Assembly: GCF_003086295.3 (NCBI RefSeq)
Contig: NC_092040.1
Span: 6,262,001-6,326,000 of the forward strand
Source: Arachis hypogaea
Lineage: Eukaryota > Streptophyta > Magnoliopsida > Fabales > Fabaceae
Length of the DNA stretch: 64,000 bases
Direction: 5' to 3'
Position numbers and translations under genes: made by a program. Within the stretch, counting starts at the first letter, position 1; each line of letters opens with the position of its first letter. Below the pieces are notes generated by a model, which did no database searches, was not told the DNA's origin, and was given only the letters and a program-made list of their open reading frames with translations. Shown piece after piece: positions 51,628-64,000 of this stretch.

Positions 51628-53776
51628 CATACATATACATACATAACGCTTTTGTTTCTTTAGGGGGTGCTGTAAATCAATTTCATTTAATATGTACCGC
51701 TACAATTGCATAAATAATTAAGATTTAAGAAAAGAAATGTATCCGACAAAACCCTAAATCAGTTTATCACTTTCATGGACGACAGCTTTTGTGGCTCTTA
51801 CTGTTTTTGGCTACATATATATGTATAGCCTTATATATATGGATGTTTACGGAATAAAGAATCTTAGTTATAGTTATATATATACCACTACTGGAGTTCA
51901 TATAATTATTTCTGCTTGAAAAAAAGAAAATGAGTTTCTCCCATCCGTCGCTGAAATACATGATGATGATGATGATGATTGAATTGTAGCTTTCAGAAAG
52001 TTCTTCTGAAACGGGAAGCAAAAGGCTGTGGGAAAATTTGAAAGGTGCTTAGCGGTTTTGGCAGTGACTTGGTAAGCTTTTAGCAAAGAAAGAATAAAAA
52101 AGTGGCAGCATTCTTTTATAGTTTTCTTAATGTCTTATATATTTAGTAGCCATACATCTCATGTGACTCCAATTCAAGTAGATCGAATACGAGACACCTT
52201 TAAGTCTCTCATTATATTCTTGCCTCATATACAATCCATATCTCATGAAAACAACACTACCCTTCTTATTAATTATTGGAAAAGTCTAGCGTCTAGCAAT
52301 TTTATTAAATTTTGACAAGTATGTAATTAGTAAAAGAAAAATGAATAATTCTACATCATTGGATAAAATCTTAAACCATTAAAAACATCATCGATCGATA
52401 GTTATTTAATGATTACAAATCACAAAAATTACTGACTCTAACACTCTTCTTAATTATTAGCTTGCTTGCTTTCCAACTTCAATCGTAGTTAATAACATTA
52501 TTTTAAAACATATAACCATTTATTTGCTTATATTTTTGAAAAAAATAATTTTATAATATAATATTTAAATTTTTATGACCTGAAAAGTTTACAATTTGAT
52601 ATCTAATGATATTTTCAAATAAAAAAATAACATAATATAAATAAAAAATTTTATACAAAAATCTACATAAACAAATAAGATCTTATATTAAAAAATTGTA
52701 CTAATAATAAAGATATAACTAATTAAATTAAAAAAGTAAGTATAAGCAAAAATAGAGTTTTAGTTGATAAAATTAATTTATTTGTATAATATTAAAAATA
52801 GTTTCCATCGTTCATTAATAATAGTTCACATCCGTTATTTGGCACATGTTTTCACTCCAAAACTACCATATGAACGTGATAAGCGAATATTTGAGCACAT
52901 ATCTGTATTCATAAAAATTAATTTGAGTTGATGTAATAATTAATTCACTAATCTTTAATCTATTGAGTTAGAGAATACTGTGAAAAACAATATATATATA
53001 TAAACTATATGGCTGGCTGTATTGGGTTACTATATGAAGTTATTTCGATCAATACATAAACAAACTAGCTACAAATTACTTATATATATATATATATATT
53101 AAGCCTCATCATACCTTAAAAAAGAACAAGTATGAAACACGTTAATATAATTTTCGTAGCGACAATGATTGTCTCGAGCCTATCTTTCATAGATAATAAC
53201 TATGTTTATATATGTATATTCAGTTGTTTTAACAGTGTATTAAACAGCAAAATTTATTTATTTATTTCTACCAATTATTTTAAAGTTTACTCAACTCTAT
53301 CATTGTCTTAAAGTTTCAATTTATATGAGACCAAGCGCTTACTGCAACAAATTCTACCTATAGGTCAAACGAGGCCAACTTAATATTTTGAATTATTGTT
53401 TTCACAGCTCACAAGGAGTTGTTGCAACTTGAATCAAATTACCAATATTTAATCTTGACTTTATAATTTCTTATTTTTTGGTACGCAAACCTTCTCTAGG
53501 CTTTTCTATCGTTTAATTATTGATTTTACTTTTCTCGCATAATCTTTCTGAAGTGATTTGATATTGATAGTTGATTTGTCAACTTTAAAAACCTACCTAG
53601 CTGCTGATCCCACTTTCAAACCGCCATTGTTAAAGGATTTTTTTTCTTGAAATAGTAATGATCAGTAATTGTTCATAGTTAATCATCTTATGCACCGACA
53701 TGCATGTAAGCAAATTAATTAGCAACACTATAAATTATAAACAGTCGAAACTGATAATTATACAAAATATTTTTAA
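51628..53776. other. Right-hand copy of the MYB 3' flank
   Basis: Corresponds to 20958-23106. Contains the second copy of the 172-bp MITE (52278-52449). No gene recognised. Confidence 0.6.
52278..52449 (-). mobile_element. Right-hand copy of the family A MITE (172 bp)
   Basis: Same element and same TTAATTATT flanks as at 21608-21779, offset 30670. Confidence 0.85.
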
Positions 53777-54887
53777 GAGTAAAGTATTGTTTTTGTCTCA
53801 ATATTTGGGACAAGTTCTATTTGTGTCTCTAACGTTTAAATCGTCTTATTTGTATCCCTAACGTTTATAAAAGTGATTTAATGTTATCCTATTATCAATT
53901 ATACTAATAAATCAGATTATATTTTTCAATTATTCTCATTTGGATGTATTCATCTTCAATTAGGTCTCATTTGAATGTGTTTGATTTTAATATTATACCC
54001 ACTCTTGTGTTTAGATTCGATTATGTTCCTAGAAAAGTGAATTATGTAAATATTAGGGGTGTCCGCGGATCGGATCGGATCGGATATGGCCAAAAATTCG
54101 ATCCGATCCGCATTAAAATCATCGGATCGGATCGGATCTCATATCCGCAGCTTTTAAGGTTGGATCCGATCCGATCCGATCTACACATTTGCGGATCGGA
54201 TCGGATATCGGATATCGGATATATCCGCAAAACATAAAAATATTTTTAAAAACATATTTTTATTAAAAAATATCAATAAAATTCATTTTTTCTATTCTTT
54301 AAAATATGTTTACTCTTAAAATAATATTTAACATACTTTTTTTAAATAATAAATTAAAATAATATAACATATATGATAATTATTAATTGAAATAAAACAT
54401 AAAAAGAATATTTACTTATTTATTTCTTTAATTTTGCGGATACGCGGATATGCGGATACCAACACAAAATCCACAATCCAATCCGATTAGTGTGCGGATC
54501 CGATCCGATCCGATCCGATCCGATCCGAAAGCCTTGCGAATCGGATCCATCATATCCGCAATTTTCGGATTGGATTCGGATAAACACCGCGGATATGCGG
54601 ATCGAATCCGATCCATGGACACCCCTAGTAAATATTGTAGGAATTAGTTTCAACTTTTGATAAACTATTTTTTGGAGTGGATCATCGATTCTATCCCAAA
54701 TATTTGTATTCTAACTTCAAGAAGAGATTTTTAAAACTCAAACTAAAGCGTTTATGATGTGTAATTGACGGTAGGATAACATTAAATCACTTTTACAGAC
54801 GTTATGGACACAAATAAGATGATTTAAACATTAAGAACACAAATAGAATTTATCCCAAACGTCAGAAACAAAAACGATACTTTTCTC
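53777..54887. mobile_element. Right-hand copy of the Mutator-type MITE with nested hAT
   Basis: Corresponds to 23107-24215, with the same TATTTTTAA flanks. It differs by two extra homopolymer bases and a C-to-T change near 53797. Confidence 0.88.
54054..54627. mobile_element. Right-hand copy of the hAT with CGGAT subterminal repeats
   Basis: Corresponds to 23384-23955, with the same TAGGGGTGTCC ends and GTAAATAT duplication; two bases longer through homopolymer differences in its AT-rich middle. Confidence 0.9.
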
Positions 54888-54896
54888 TATTTTTAA

Positions 54897-56462
54897 AAAG
54901 TTAAAAGAATGACCAATGTAGTATTTATTTATGCTCTGAATGATACACTCATAAACTTTTCTTCAATTTTTTTTAATAATTATTACTTCATATAGTTGTC
55001 AAAAATAATTGTATCCAATTACATAATATAAACATATAATCAAATACGTGTTTGGTTTCAATCATACTAACATATCACCAACAACTAAAATATCGTGGAC
55101 TAAGGCCTAATTTTTCTCACTTAATTAATAGTTTTCAGTTATATGAGAAGATTGAACTCCGCGACATTAGAAATCAGAAAATAATATAGACTATGTTATT
55201 TTTATGGTGAGTTGTATCTTATCTTTCTTAAAATAATATGTAATTTAACATTTATAATATGTCAAAATTTAATTAGCTGATATCTTAATTTAATTATTAA
55301 ATATACTCATAACTTTAATTTAGTTATTTTAATTTGATTAACGTTAATATTTTAATCATAATAAAATTATTTTGTAATTAGTTATTATTTAAAATAAGAG
55401 AATATATATAATTTCTTAAAATATTAATAACCAAATTTTTTTTCTTAAGTTATTTTTTCGGAAAAAAAATTATATTCCTTCACCGATGCCGTTGTAATAA
55501 GCAATGCTGACATCGTCGTTATCTTTATAAATTATATTCCTTATTTTGTAAATTAAACCGCTGATACGACAGAGAATAAGAGTTAACAAATGTATTTTTA
55601 ATTAACTATAATTCTTGTACAAATATATGGATGAAAATTAGCATACGACATGAAAATTATTACAGAATGTTTAAGTTGCTATCAACAAGTGAAAGGTTTT
55701 ACCATCAATCTAACCAAATCAATAAAAAGTTCTTTATGATGATTTTTTTTTTCAAAAAGAATGATTCGAAAAAAAATAGTTTTGGTTATTAATATTTTAA
55801 AAAATTATATAATTATTTATTTTAAATTATAATTTAATTATAAAATAATTTTATTATAGTTAAGATATTAATTATAATTAAATTAAAATCATTCAAGTTA
55901 TTAATATACTTAATAATATAATCAGATTAAGATTTTATTTTAGTATGTCATAAAAGAATAAAATATATCTTATTTTAAAGAGAACCGCATTTATCTATTT
56001 TTATACTGATTTAGCCTAAATTTTCTCAATTATTATTTGCGCATACATATATAATAAAGAAATCACATGTTTTGTTTTTTTTTTATATAAGATATGTCTG
56101 AGATTATTAATTAAGTGCAACTAAATTCGTGGGTAGATTATCTAAAAGTTCCAGTTGAAGCAGAATATTATTAGTAATCTTTAATTTATGTTATCTCATC
56201 GCTAACGTCTCGTGGAATATATATACATATATACTTCTGTTGCGTATCTGTCGTAGTCCATAAAAAAATTAAATTAAATACCTCTTTTAATTAACATTCC
56301 TAACAAACAGCAAGAAGACAAATGCATTAAGAAATTAGAATAGCTATCATGCATTCCGCTGAAGAATAAAAACTATATAACTATATATAGTGTATTGCTT
56401 GGTTTCCAAGTTCCAACCACTGAAAATTATTGTTTTATGGGCGTCTATATAGCCCACACTAA
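54897..56462. other. Right-hand copy of intergenic DNA
   Basis: Corresponds to 24225-25786. No gene recognised. Confidence 0.6.
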
Positions 56463-57366
56463 AGGTAGCATTTTAGTTAGGGACTGAGATTAAAATTAGA
56501 ACACTGAAATTTAGTATTATATTTGGCGGTAAGAGATTTTTCGTTTTTAAAATTTTAGTCTGTTCAATACTTTAAAAAAGTGAGAATATAAAGATTTAAA
56601 ATTTTGAAAATAAAAACTGAAATTTTAATAATATTTTTTTATTATTTTTATTACGATGGGTAATCGGAGATTAATGGAATGAGCTTGCGAGGTTGACCCA
56701 AACGTTAGAAGGAGGCGGTTTCCGACTTGGCTTGCGTTTGGGAGCTGCTGTCCGACTTGTATGTATGATGAGATGGGGTGGTACTTGCAAAGACACTCTG
56801 ATGCCTAAGTTAGCAAAGGGTTTAGCAGGTTTAGAGAGTATTGAAATTTAGGGATACCTGGTGTCAATGTATTTATAGTAGTGAACCAATAACTACCGTT
56901 GGAGTAGTTTCACCTTTTAAGGTGGATAACTGTCTCTTTATTTTAGAAAAGTTGAGATATGATTTCTGGAAATGGGTTGAGAAATTTTAGGGGCAGTTAC
57001 TTATTTGAACAAGGGTTATCTGCCAGCTAACCTTCGATCCCGACTTTCTTAAAGCGAGATTTGTATCGAATTCGACCTCTTCTGAGGAGGTCGGTGAGTA
57101 GTGAAGGCCAATCTTTAGATTGGATCTTTTTGACTCATTTGGACCTGGGCCTTAATGTTGGGTCGGGGTATGAACACTTTTTATTTAATTTTTTAAATTC
57201 TAATTCTATCTTTCAATCTCTATATTTATTTTAAATTAAACATAATACTGATAACACCAAACACAATATAAAAATTTAATTCAGGCTTAGTCTCTCAATT
57301 TCTGTCTTTCAATCTCAATCTCTTAATTTTAGTCTCTCAATTTTAGTCTCTCTTTCAAATACAACT
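56463..57366. mobile_element. Right-hand copy of the Tourist-like MITE with LTR-like insert
   Basis: Corresponds to 25787-26690. The LTR-like insert is at about 56658-57176. Confidence 0.5.
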
Positions 57367-57369
57367 TAA

Positions 57370-58750
57370 AAGTCAAGGTATAATGCGTGCAGCTATATAT
57401 ATATAATTAAAATTGACAAATGAAGATTACTCAATTAGTAAGCAAAATCCCGTAACAAAAATGGTTTGGAATTTAATTTATTTAATAAAAATGTTTGACA
57501 ATATGTATTTAAATTTTCTTTGCTTGCAGTGCTATTTGTGACATATATATCATATGGCATAATGAGAATGAGAAAATTACTGCAAAATACTTTAGGCTGC
57601 CACCTCATAGTTTTTCTACCTATAATTCACACACGGTATAGCGGGTAGACAGTGCCCAAAAAAAGTGTGAAGTGTGAACAATAATGTCCTTCTCACCATT
57701 CCACCACCAATTTACTCATTAGTCATTACAATCGTCTTATTCTTTTGCAAATACATAAGAGAAAATTAAAGGTTTCAATAAAGTGGGTTGGAGAATAATC
57801 CCTTGACGAAGCAACCATTTCAGAAACAGATTAGAAGCATAACAACAAAGTTTGTGTTTATTTTCTTCATGCGTGTGTGAAATTAAGATTAAGATATATT
57901 ATAAATGTAGATAGCATATTCTTTCAATGCCATGACGATAATAAGGGGATTAAAATAAAACACAAAAAGTAGCCTTGATTGAAGCCTGTGACGACCTTTC
58001 TTGCAGTCATTTCACCTTTATATGCCCATTTCTTGCATTTCTAAAACAAATTTTAATATTAAGGTAAGCGTCAGCGACTTTGTTTATCTCATGAAACTGA
58101 CACTCACTACCACAAGAATATATAGTATATCACTATAAATGTGCACTTCATTAGTTTAATATTCATTTCATCATTAAAGTTAGCAATTTTGTATTTATTA
58201 TACTTAAAAAAAGTATTAGTATGCACCCGGATGTGCGTGTTTGATTATACAAATTGTTTCTACCAAGAACAAAGATTGAAATTTTCTTCTTGTCGATTTT
58301 GACCGTGGCAGCCTGGAGAACAATTATTAACTATAAAGAGATCGCGGTAGTGAATAGAATAATCTTTCCTATTTGGAAGAAAACTCCTCAAGAGAAAACG
58401 TTGAACATATAATATCCCCAAAGATTTTGCCAAAATAATAAAAATGGGTATGGGCCATGTATACCTTATTAATTCATATTCATCAATTTTAAGTTATAAT
58501 TAAGTTAAAAACTGTCATTTAAATCACCATGTTATACAAATTATTAGTAGAAGATAATTCTAACATATTTAAATAAAGTTGCTTGTACTTATTTAAAGGA
58601 CTAAAACCAATTTCAAACACAAGAAGGCAAAAAACCTGACAAACGAGCAAAGGAGCTCGAGGACAATTTTGAAATTTTATTTTCACATACACAAGCTCAA
58701 CTGCTCAAGCTTGCTGGACACATTACAATGGACTTCAAGTTTTATTTCTT
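57370..58750. other. Right-hand copy of intergenic DNA
   Basis: Corresponds to 26694-28074. No gene recognised. Confidence 0.6.
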
Positions 58751-60035
58751 GAGTATATACCTATTTTGGTTTTCAAAGAATTTTAAACCAGACATTTTAG
58801 TCCCCAACTAAAATTAATTACTCGATTGGTCTCTAACCATAAATTTCGTCAGTTCTTTAGGTCTTTTATTCCGTCAACTCTAACGAAGGACAATATAGTC
58901 CCTAAAAAATCTAATAGGGAACAAAATGGTCTCTGATTTCCTCTGTTCGGAAACGACACTGTTCTCCCTCAATTTCCATCATATCTCGTATAACACTAAC
59001 AATCTAACACTGTAACTTCAAGCTACACAATGCACACTTTACAACTTTAATGTTCACAAAGAAAAAATTCTCAACTTGTTCTCAATAAATTCATACTCAG
59101 GAAAATAATGACTATGTCTCGCAACTACTTGTCGTCTTCGATGGATTACATGGATCTAGACAACAAGTCTAATTTGTTAAGACTCGTCATTATCGTTGCT
59201 ATCTCCCTCCTTCTCTACCATATCGTCTCCATGACCACGTTGTCTACCATTTTGATCGCTTCCTTCAACTTCTTCTTCGAACCAATGTTCAGTAATCGCT
59301 TCAGTTTTCATATGAGCGGCAACGACAACATTGTTCATTGTACTAATAGCTTGGATACGAGGTTGAAACTGTCTGCCAACATGGACTCTGAGAATATGAT
59401 GTCAAAGGAGAATCTTCTCATGATGTCCTAATGTCCAATAATCTATATTGCTTGCCAAAGAGTGAGGAAAGGCGTGTCCTTGGAGCAGTTGTGGAACTTG
59501 GTCTTAGGGATGTCGTGGACGTTGTCGGGGTTAGATGTGTTGTTATCGAGAACGTGGAAGTGGATGCTTATGGTGGGTGAAGTGCAGATGAGGTGGATGT
59601 ACCAGTATCAGAGATTTAGGAAGTTTGTGGTCCATGACATGTTGAGGTAGATGCGACACGTGTGACAATTACACTATGACTTAATCTTGGAGTTAAATAT
59701 GAGGAAGGAAAAGATGAAAAAAAAGACGGTGAAGGTGAAGAAGGAGAGTATGAATATTATTGTTATGCGAGATATGATAAAAATTGGAGAAGAACAATGT
59801 CATTTTCGAATAAAAGGGTCAGAGATCATTTTGTCCCTTGTTAGAGTTGTCATGGATCATTTTGTCCCCTGTTAGAGTTGACAGGGACCATTTTATCTTC
59901 CGTTAGAATTGACGGAGCCAAGGATCTAAATGACTGACGGAATTAATTGTTAGGGACCATTCAAGTAATTAATTTTAGTTGGGAACTAAAGTGTCTAATC
60001 CGAAATTTTTTGAGGACCAAAATGGGTATATACTC
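58751..60035. mobile_element. Right-hand copy of the Mutator-like element
   Basis: Corresponds to 28075-29358 and has one extra A in a poly-A run near 59715-59723. It contains the same unrecognised 107-codon frame at 59108-59431. Confidence 0.8.
59108..59431 (+). CDS. Unrecognised 107-aa frame, second copy
   Basis: Identical in sequence to the frame at 28432-28755, with the same hydrophobic stretch at residues about 22-57. Function unknown; it may be a chance frame. Confidence 0.3.
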   Translation: MTMSRNYLSSSMDYMDLDNKSNLLRLVIIVAISLLLYHIVSMTTLSTILIASFNFFFEPMFSNRFSFHMSGNDNIVHCTNSLDTRLKLSANMDSENMMSKENLLMMS

Positions 60036-60136
60036 TTTTTTCTTTATTGTTCACATTGGATTTATTATAATTTGCCGTTTTTGATCTTTTATATTTTTCA
60101 CATCAAAAACTCAAAATTGCTTATACTTTTTTTTTC

Positions 60137-63100
60137 ACCTCCGGTTCTTCTAATTTTTCTTATATTTTTTAACAACTAATTTCCAATAACATTTAGCCCC
60201 TAACCATGTAGCTCTTATCAAATTGCATAGCAAAAAAGCGTATTCCATTAATTCCACTTTTTAGAATAAACTTAACAAATTAGGCTTTGTATTATCTTCC
60301 TCTTATACAAGTTGTGACCTATTGACAATATATTCTGGGTTGCTCTTCATAGCAGCATTCTAACTTTTGGTGGGACATCCATTTTTCATATTTTTTTATA
60401 AGTCTCTTATATCTTCATTTATTGACAGATTTTCTTGGTCAAATTCTTGACTTTCCGTTTTAGCCACATGCTATCCTATTCTGATGGTGTAACTCTCATT
60501 TTTTTTCCATGGCTACTACAAGCAATCTTCTTAGTTTACGACACCAATAAAGGTTTTTAAAATTGCTCTGCTGATGTCGTGGGAAAATATTCCTATAATT
60601 TTCCTTTCGTTCTATCCTCTCCCTCCATAATCAGCTCGTTAACTTTGGTCTTGTCACAACTTTCTGCATTCAAAGCCTTATTCTTTTTAATAATCCAATT
60701 ATCTTTCCAAATGCACACTTTTGATCTATCTCCTATGCTCCACTTGCCTCTTGCTCTGTAAAGAGCTTTCTCCCATGCAAAATACTTCTCAAAATCCATG
60801 ATGTTTTTTTTTAATTTTTTGCTATCTAGAAATTACTTTCTGGAAAGTATAATCATCTTAGAATTTAGACTCAAATCAAATTTGAGTTTTTGATGGCTCT
60901 TCAAGTCTGTTTTGCAAGATAGGAATGTTTTGTGATTTCAAATCCTTGAATCCTAAACCCCCATCCAACTTACTCTTCATAATGGATTCCCAATTTTTTC
61001 AATGGATATCTCACTCCCTTCCTTATGTTGCCCACCAGAATCGCGTGCCACCTTAACGCATATTCTTCTACAAAACTATTTTAAAAATTTTATGACGTTC
61101 ATAGCGTATAATGGTACCACATGAATTACTGCTTTGATTAGAGTTTTTTTGTCCGCTTGATTTAATAATTTCTCCTTTCATCCTTCTAATTTATTCATTA
61201 TTCTCTCTTCAATCCATGCTAAAACTTTGCTTTGAGATCTTTTTCAAGTAGCTGGAAGACCAAGGTACTTTTCAGGTGTCTCCCATGAAGCCATGCCTAG
61301 TATCTCCTCAATATCAACCCTTTTTTCTGAATTGACACATGATTCCCAAAAGTGACACCCGACTTATTCAGATTTATCCTTTGTCCAGACGTCTATGTGT
61401 ATTCATTTAGCACTGAAATAATTTGATAAGCTTCTTCTTTATCTTCTGCAAAAATAATGTAGTCATTTGCAAACAAAAGATGAGTAATTGTAGGGGCGGT
61501 AGGAGTAATCTTTAATCCAGAGATGTTACCTTCATTATGTGCTTCCTGCATCAAAATAGTAAAAATTTTGGTTGCCAAAATGAAGAGGTAGGGAGATAAA
61601 GGGTCACTCTGTCTTAGGCCTCTTTGCGGCTTATTCTTTTGGACGACTCGTCATTGACCTTAAATCTATAATTGGTATTTCTGACACATTTCATCACTAA
61701 TTCCACTCATCTTTCATTAAATCCAAACTTTTTTAAAACATTCTCAAAAAAATTTTATTATAATCTGTCATATGCTTTATTCATGTCTAACTTGATTACC
61801 ATGTTGTTAGATCCTCTTCTTCGTTCTATTCAGGCTATGATATACCTCTTACACGAACTCCATATTATCTTGTATCAATCTCCCTCCTACGAATACACTT
61901 TGAATTGATGAAATTACATCCTTCATTGGTCCTTTCAGCCTCAACACTAAGATCCTTGATATAATCTTACATATGAAATTATAACAACTAATAGTCTTAG
62001 CTGGTTAAGTCTTTTCGAATTTTTAATTTTTGGGATCAAGACCACTGTGGTTTCACTAATGTATTCTGGCAATAGCCTGTTTTTGAAAAACTCTTTAACA
62101 ACTGTACATACCTCCTTCTTGATTGCCTTCCAATATTTCTAATAAAACAACCCGTTTAAACCATCTGGTCTTGGAACTTTGAGACTCCCATGCTAAAAAC
62201 TACATTCCTTATCTCATCTTTAAGACCTCAAAAATCAACCTTCTGTTCATTTCTTCCGTGACCCTCACTGAATCTTTTTTAAGATGTTGTCATACCTTTG
62301 TCTTATAGTCGAAGTGAACAATACTTCAAAATCCACTTCAATGTGCCTCGTTACTTCTTTCTTCTCTCCACCCAATAACCTACTTCATTTTTCAATTTTT
62401 AAATGCGGTTTGTCTCTCTTCTCTGGATGGTTGTTGCATGAAAGAAGAATGTGTTTTTATCGTCCCACTTCAACCACTTTAATCTGGATCTTTGGCCCGA
62501 AAATTTTTCCTCTTGCTTCCATAATGTTGTTATTTTCTCCTTTAACACTTGTACCCGATTTTGCTTCTTTTCGGTGAAATCTAAATCTTGTAACTTCTTC
62601 GACTCTTTTTTCAATCTATTTATTTTTTATCTGCCCATTTGAATGTAAATTTACTCTACTTTTTCAGATTTTTCTTGCAATTATTCATCCTCCTTGTTAT
62701 CCTTGTCCATTCGCAGTTCTGTGAGATTTCTTTCTCCCATCCTTTCTTAATAATATTTTCACATTCCTGATGGTAAGCACAAAATGCCTTAAATTTAAAG
62801 CTCTTGTTTATCCTATATACTAATTTTGGGTTCAAAATTAACAGGCAATGATCCAAGCTTATAGCAGACATAGTTGAGAATGAAGCATTCTCAAACAAAA
62901 ATCTCCATTCCGAATTAACTAATGCCCTATCAATCTTTTCTTTAGTTACAAACTCGTTTCTCGGATTACTAAACCAAGTAAATCTATCCCCTTTGAGATC
63001 TAAATCCATAAAGGTTAGAATCAACAAAGTTTCTGAACTTTTTTACTTGGCAATGTGGCTTTGGGTGTAAACCCATCTTCTCCTTTTGAGTCAAAACGTC

Positions 63101-64000
63101 ATTAAAATCACCTATAAAATGCTGAGGTTCAACCTTGTTACAATTGGTTGTTGTGATTTTTCTCCATTGCTTTCTCTTCCTGCCAAAATTAGAATTGTTG
63201 TAAATAAAGTTACATGCCCATGCATTTCCCTTTCCATCAACAATACCGGTCTTTATGTAGCTATCACACCAAAAGTAAACATCAATATTATATATATCAT
63301 TCCAAAAGACACATAGCCCTCTAGACAAACTTCGGAGTTCTATACAAAAAGTATTCACAAAATGTAATATTTTTTATAATTTAATAATAAATTTTTCGTT
63401 TGCTCTTGTTTCAATAAGAAAAACTAAAGCTGACTTGATTTGCTTTCACGTATTGTGCAATTCAGAAACTGTCGTAAGGGCCACTACCCCGCGACAGTTC
63501 TAGTTTATGATACTCATGGATGAGTTGGGGACATGTTTAAACCCACCTCTTCATCTATTGAGTCTTCTATGATCTCTTCTCTGCTCTACTGGTCTTCCTC
63601 TATTGGCGTTGCTCTAGTTGGTCCTGGTGATTGCTTGCTTCTTTTACCAGCTTTCCAAACTTGTAGGGCAGCTTCTTCTCTGAACATATCTCCCATCAGC
63701 AATTGTTGTTCGTCCTCCCTTTTCCTTTTCAATTTCAGCTTTTCCTCCATTCCTTGTACAAGTTCTATTTCATATTCTGTAGCCACTACTAATACTTTGC
63801 TTTTGTTTAGCTATAACTCTTCATCTTCATTTGCAAGTTCAACGTAATAAACACCCCCATCAGCTGCTGTATATATCTGCTTGTTATCCTATTCTTCTAA
63901 CTTTCTGTTTTAACTCAATGATCTCTGCCTGCACTCATATGATCCCTTTTATTATTATGTTGGGCTTCAATAGCATTGTTTTCTCTTGTATCTCCTTTCA
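60137..64000 (-). mobile_element. Right-hand copy of the dead L1-type LINE (runs off the window)
   Basis: Corresponds to 29460-33312. It is better preserved than the left copy: the endonuclease region reads as two overlapping frames of 124 aa (62984-63358, with GDFNDVL) and 123 aa (62656-63027, with DLKGDRFTWFSNP and IDRALVNSEW), where the left copy is broken by missing single bases. FAND in place of FADD and the early stop in the endonuclease are shared, so the element is still dead. Confidence 0.85.

Larger units (their letters stand above)
37879..64000 (+). repeat. Second copy of 6412-33312 (probable unmerged contig overlap)
   Basis: The whole stretch aligns in order and orientation to 6412-33312. 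Offsets at landmarks: 31466 at the start, 31463 at the aminotransferase ATG, 31130 at its stop, 30736 at 13231, 30670 across the MYB gene, 30672 at 23748, 30676 at 28432, 30680 at 30992, 30687 at 32846, 30688 at the window end. Differences are mostly single-base deletions in the right copy before 43.9 kb, few from there to 50 kb, and from 54 kb onward extra bases in homopolymers that the left copy lacks. Confidence 0.95.

Overview
The window is AT-rich plant nuclear DNA from a eudicot. Evidence is GT-AG introns in plant genes, a chloroplast-targeted enzyme gene, an R2R3-MYB gene and dense small DNA transposons. Several AT-rich palindromic repeats look like ones I remember from legume, particularly peanut (Arachis), genomic DNA; that taxonomic guess is from memory and weak. 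I saw no rRNA, tRNA, CRISPR or bacterial-type feature.

Layout, left part (1-36878). 1-6700 is repeat-rich intergenic DNA: a 76-bp tandem repeat at the window edge, an 823-bp hAT element, Mutator-type MITEs and a (TTA)16 microsatellite. 6703-11410 is an intact eight-exon plastid branched-chain aminotransferase gene (403 aa); its large fifth intron carries a 1.64-kb Helitron with decayed RPA-like sequence. 11411-19970 is intergenic and includes a degenerate satellite-like array at 15.17-16.03 kb. 20028-20957 is a two-exon R2R3-MYB gene (270 aa) of the RAX/MYB36/MYB84 group. 20958-28070 is intergenic with a MITE, a hAT nested in a Mutator-type MITE, and a Tourist-like MITE containing an LTR-like insert. 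A 1.28-kb Mutator-like element (28075-29358) lies next to a dead L1-type LINE on the minus strand (about 29460-33960). The end of a separase gene (minus strand, 35770-36878) runs into a run of exactly 1000 N (36879-37878).

Right part (37879-64000). This is a second copy, in the same order and orientation, of 6412-33312. The offset between copies is not constant. It falls from 31466 at the start of the right copy to 30670 over 20.0-23.5 kb, where the two are essentially identical, then climbs to 30688 at the window end. The right copy lacks bases near its own start, just after the gap; the left copy lacks bases as it approaches the gap. That two-sided pattern is what an unmerged overlap between two contigs with poor ends would give. 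I therefore read the 26-kb repeat as a probable assembly duplication rather than a real tandem duplication, and the broken right-hand aminotransferase gene as probable consensus error rather than a true pseudogene.

The genes (amino-acid metabolism, transcription factor, cell-cycle protease) show no operon-like functional link, as expected in a plant. I found no previously undescribed multi-gene system. The most informative observations are the duplication artefact, the Helitron inside the aminotransferase intron, and several elements with exact target-site duplications.
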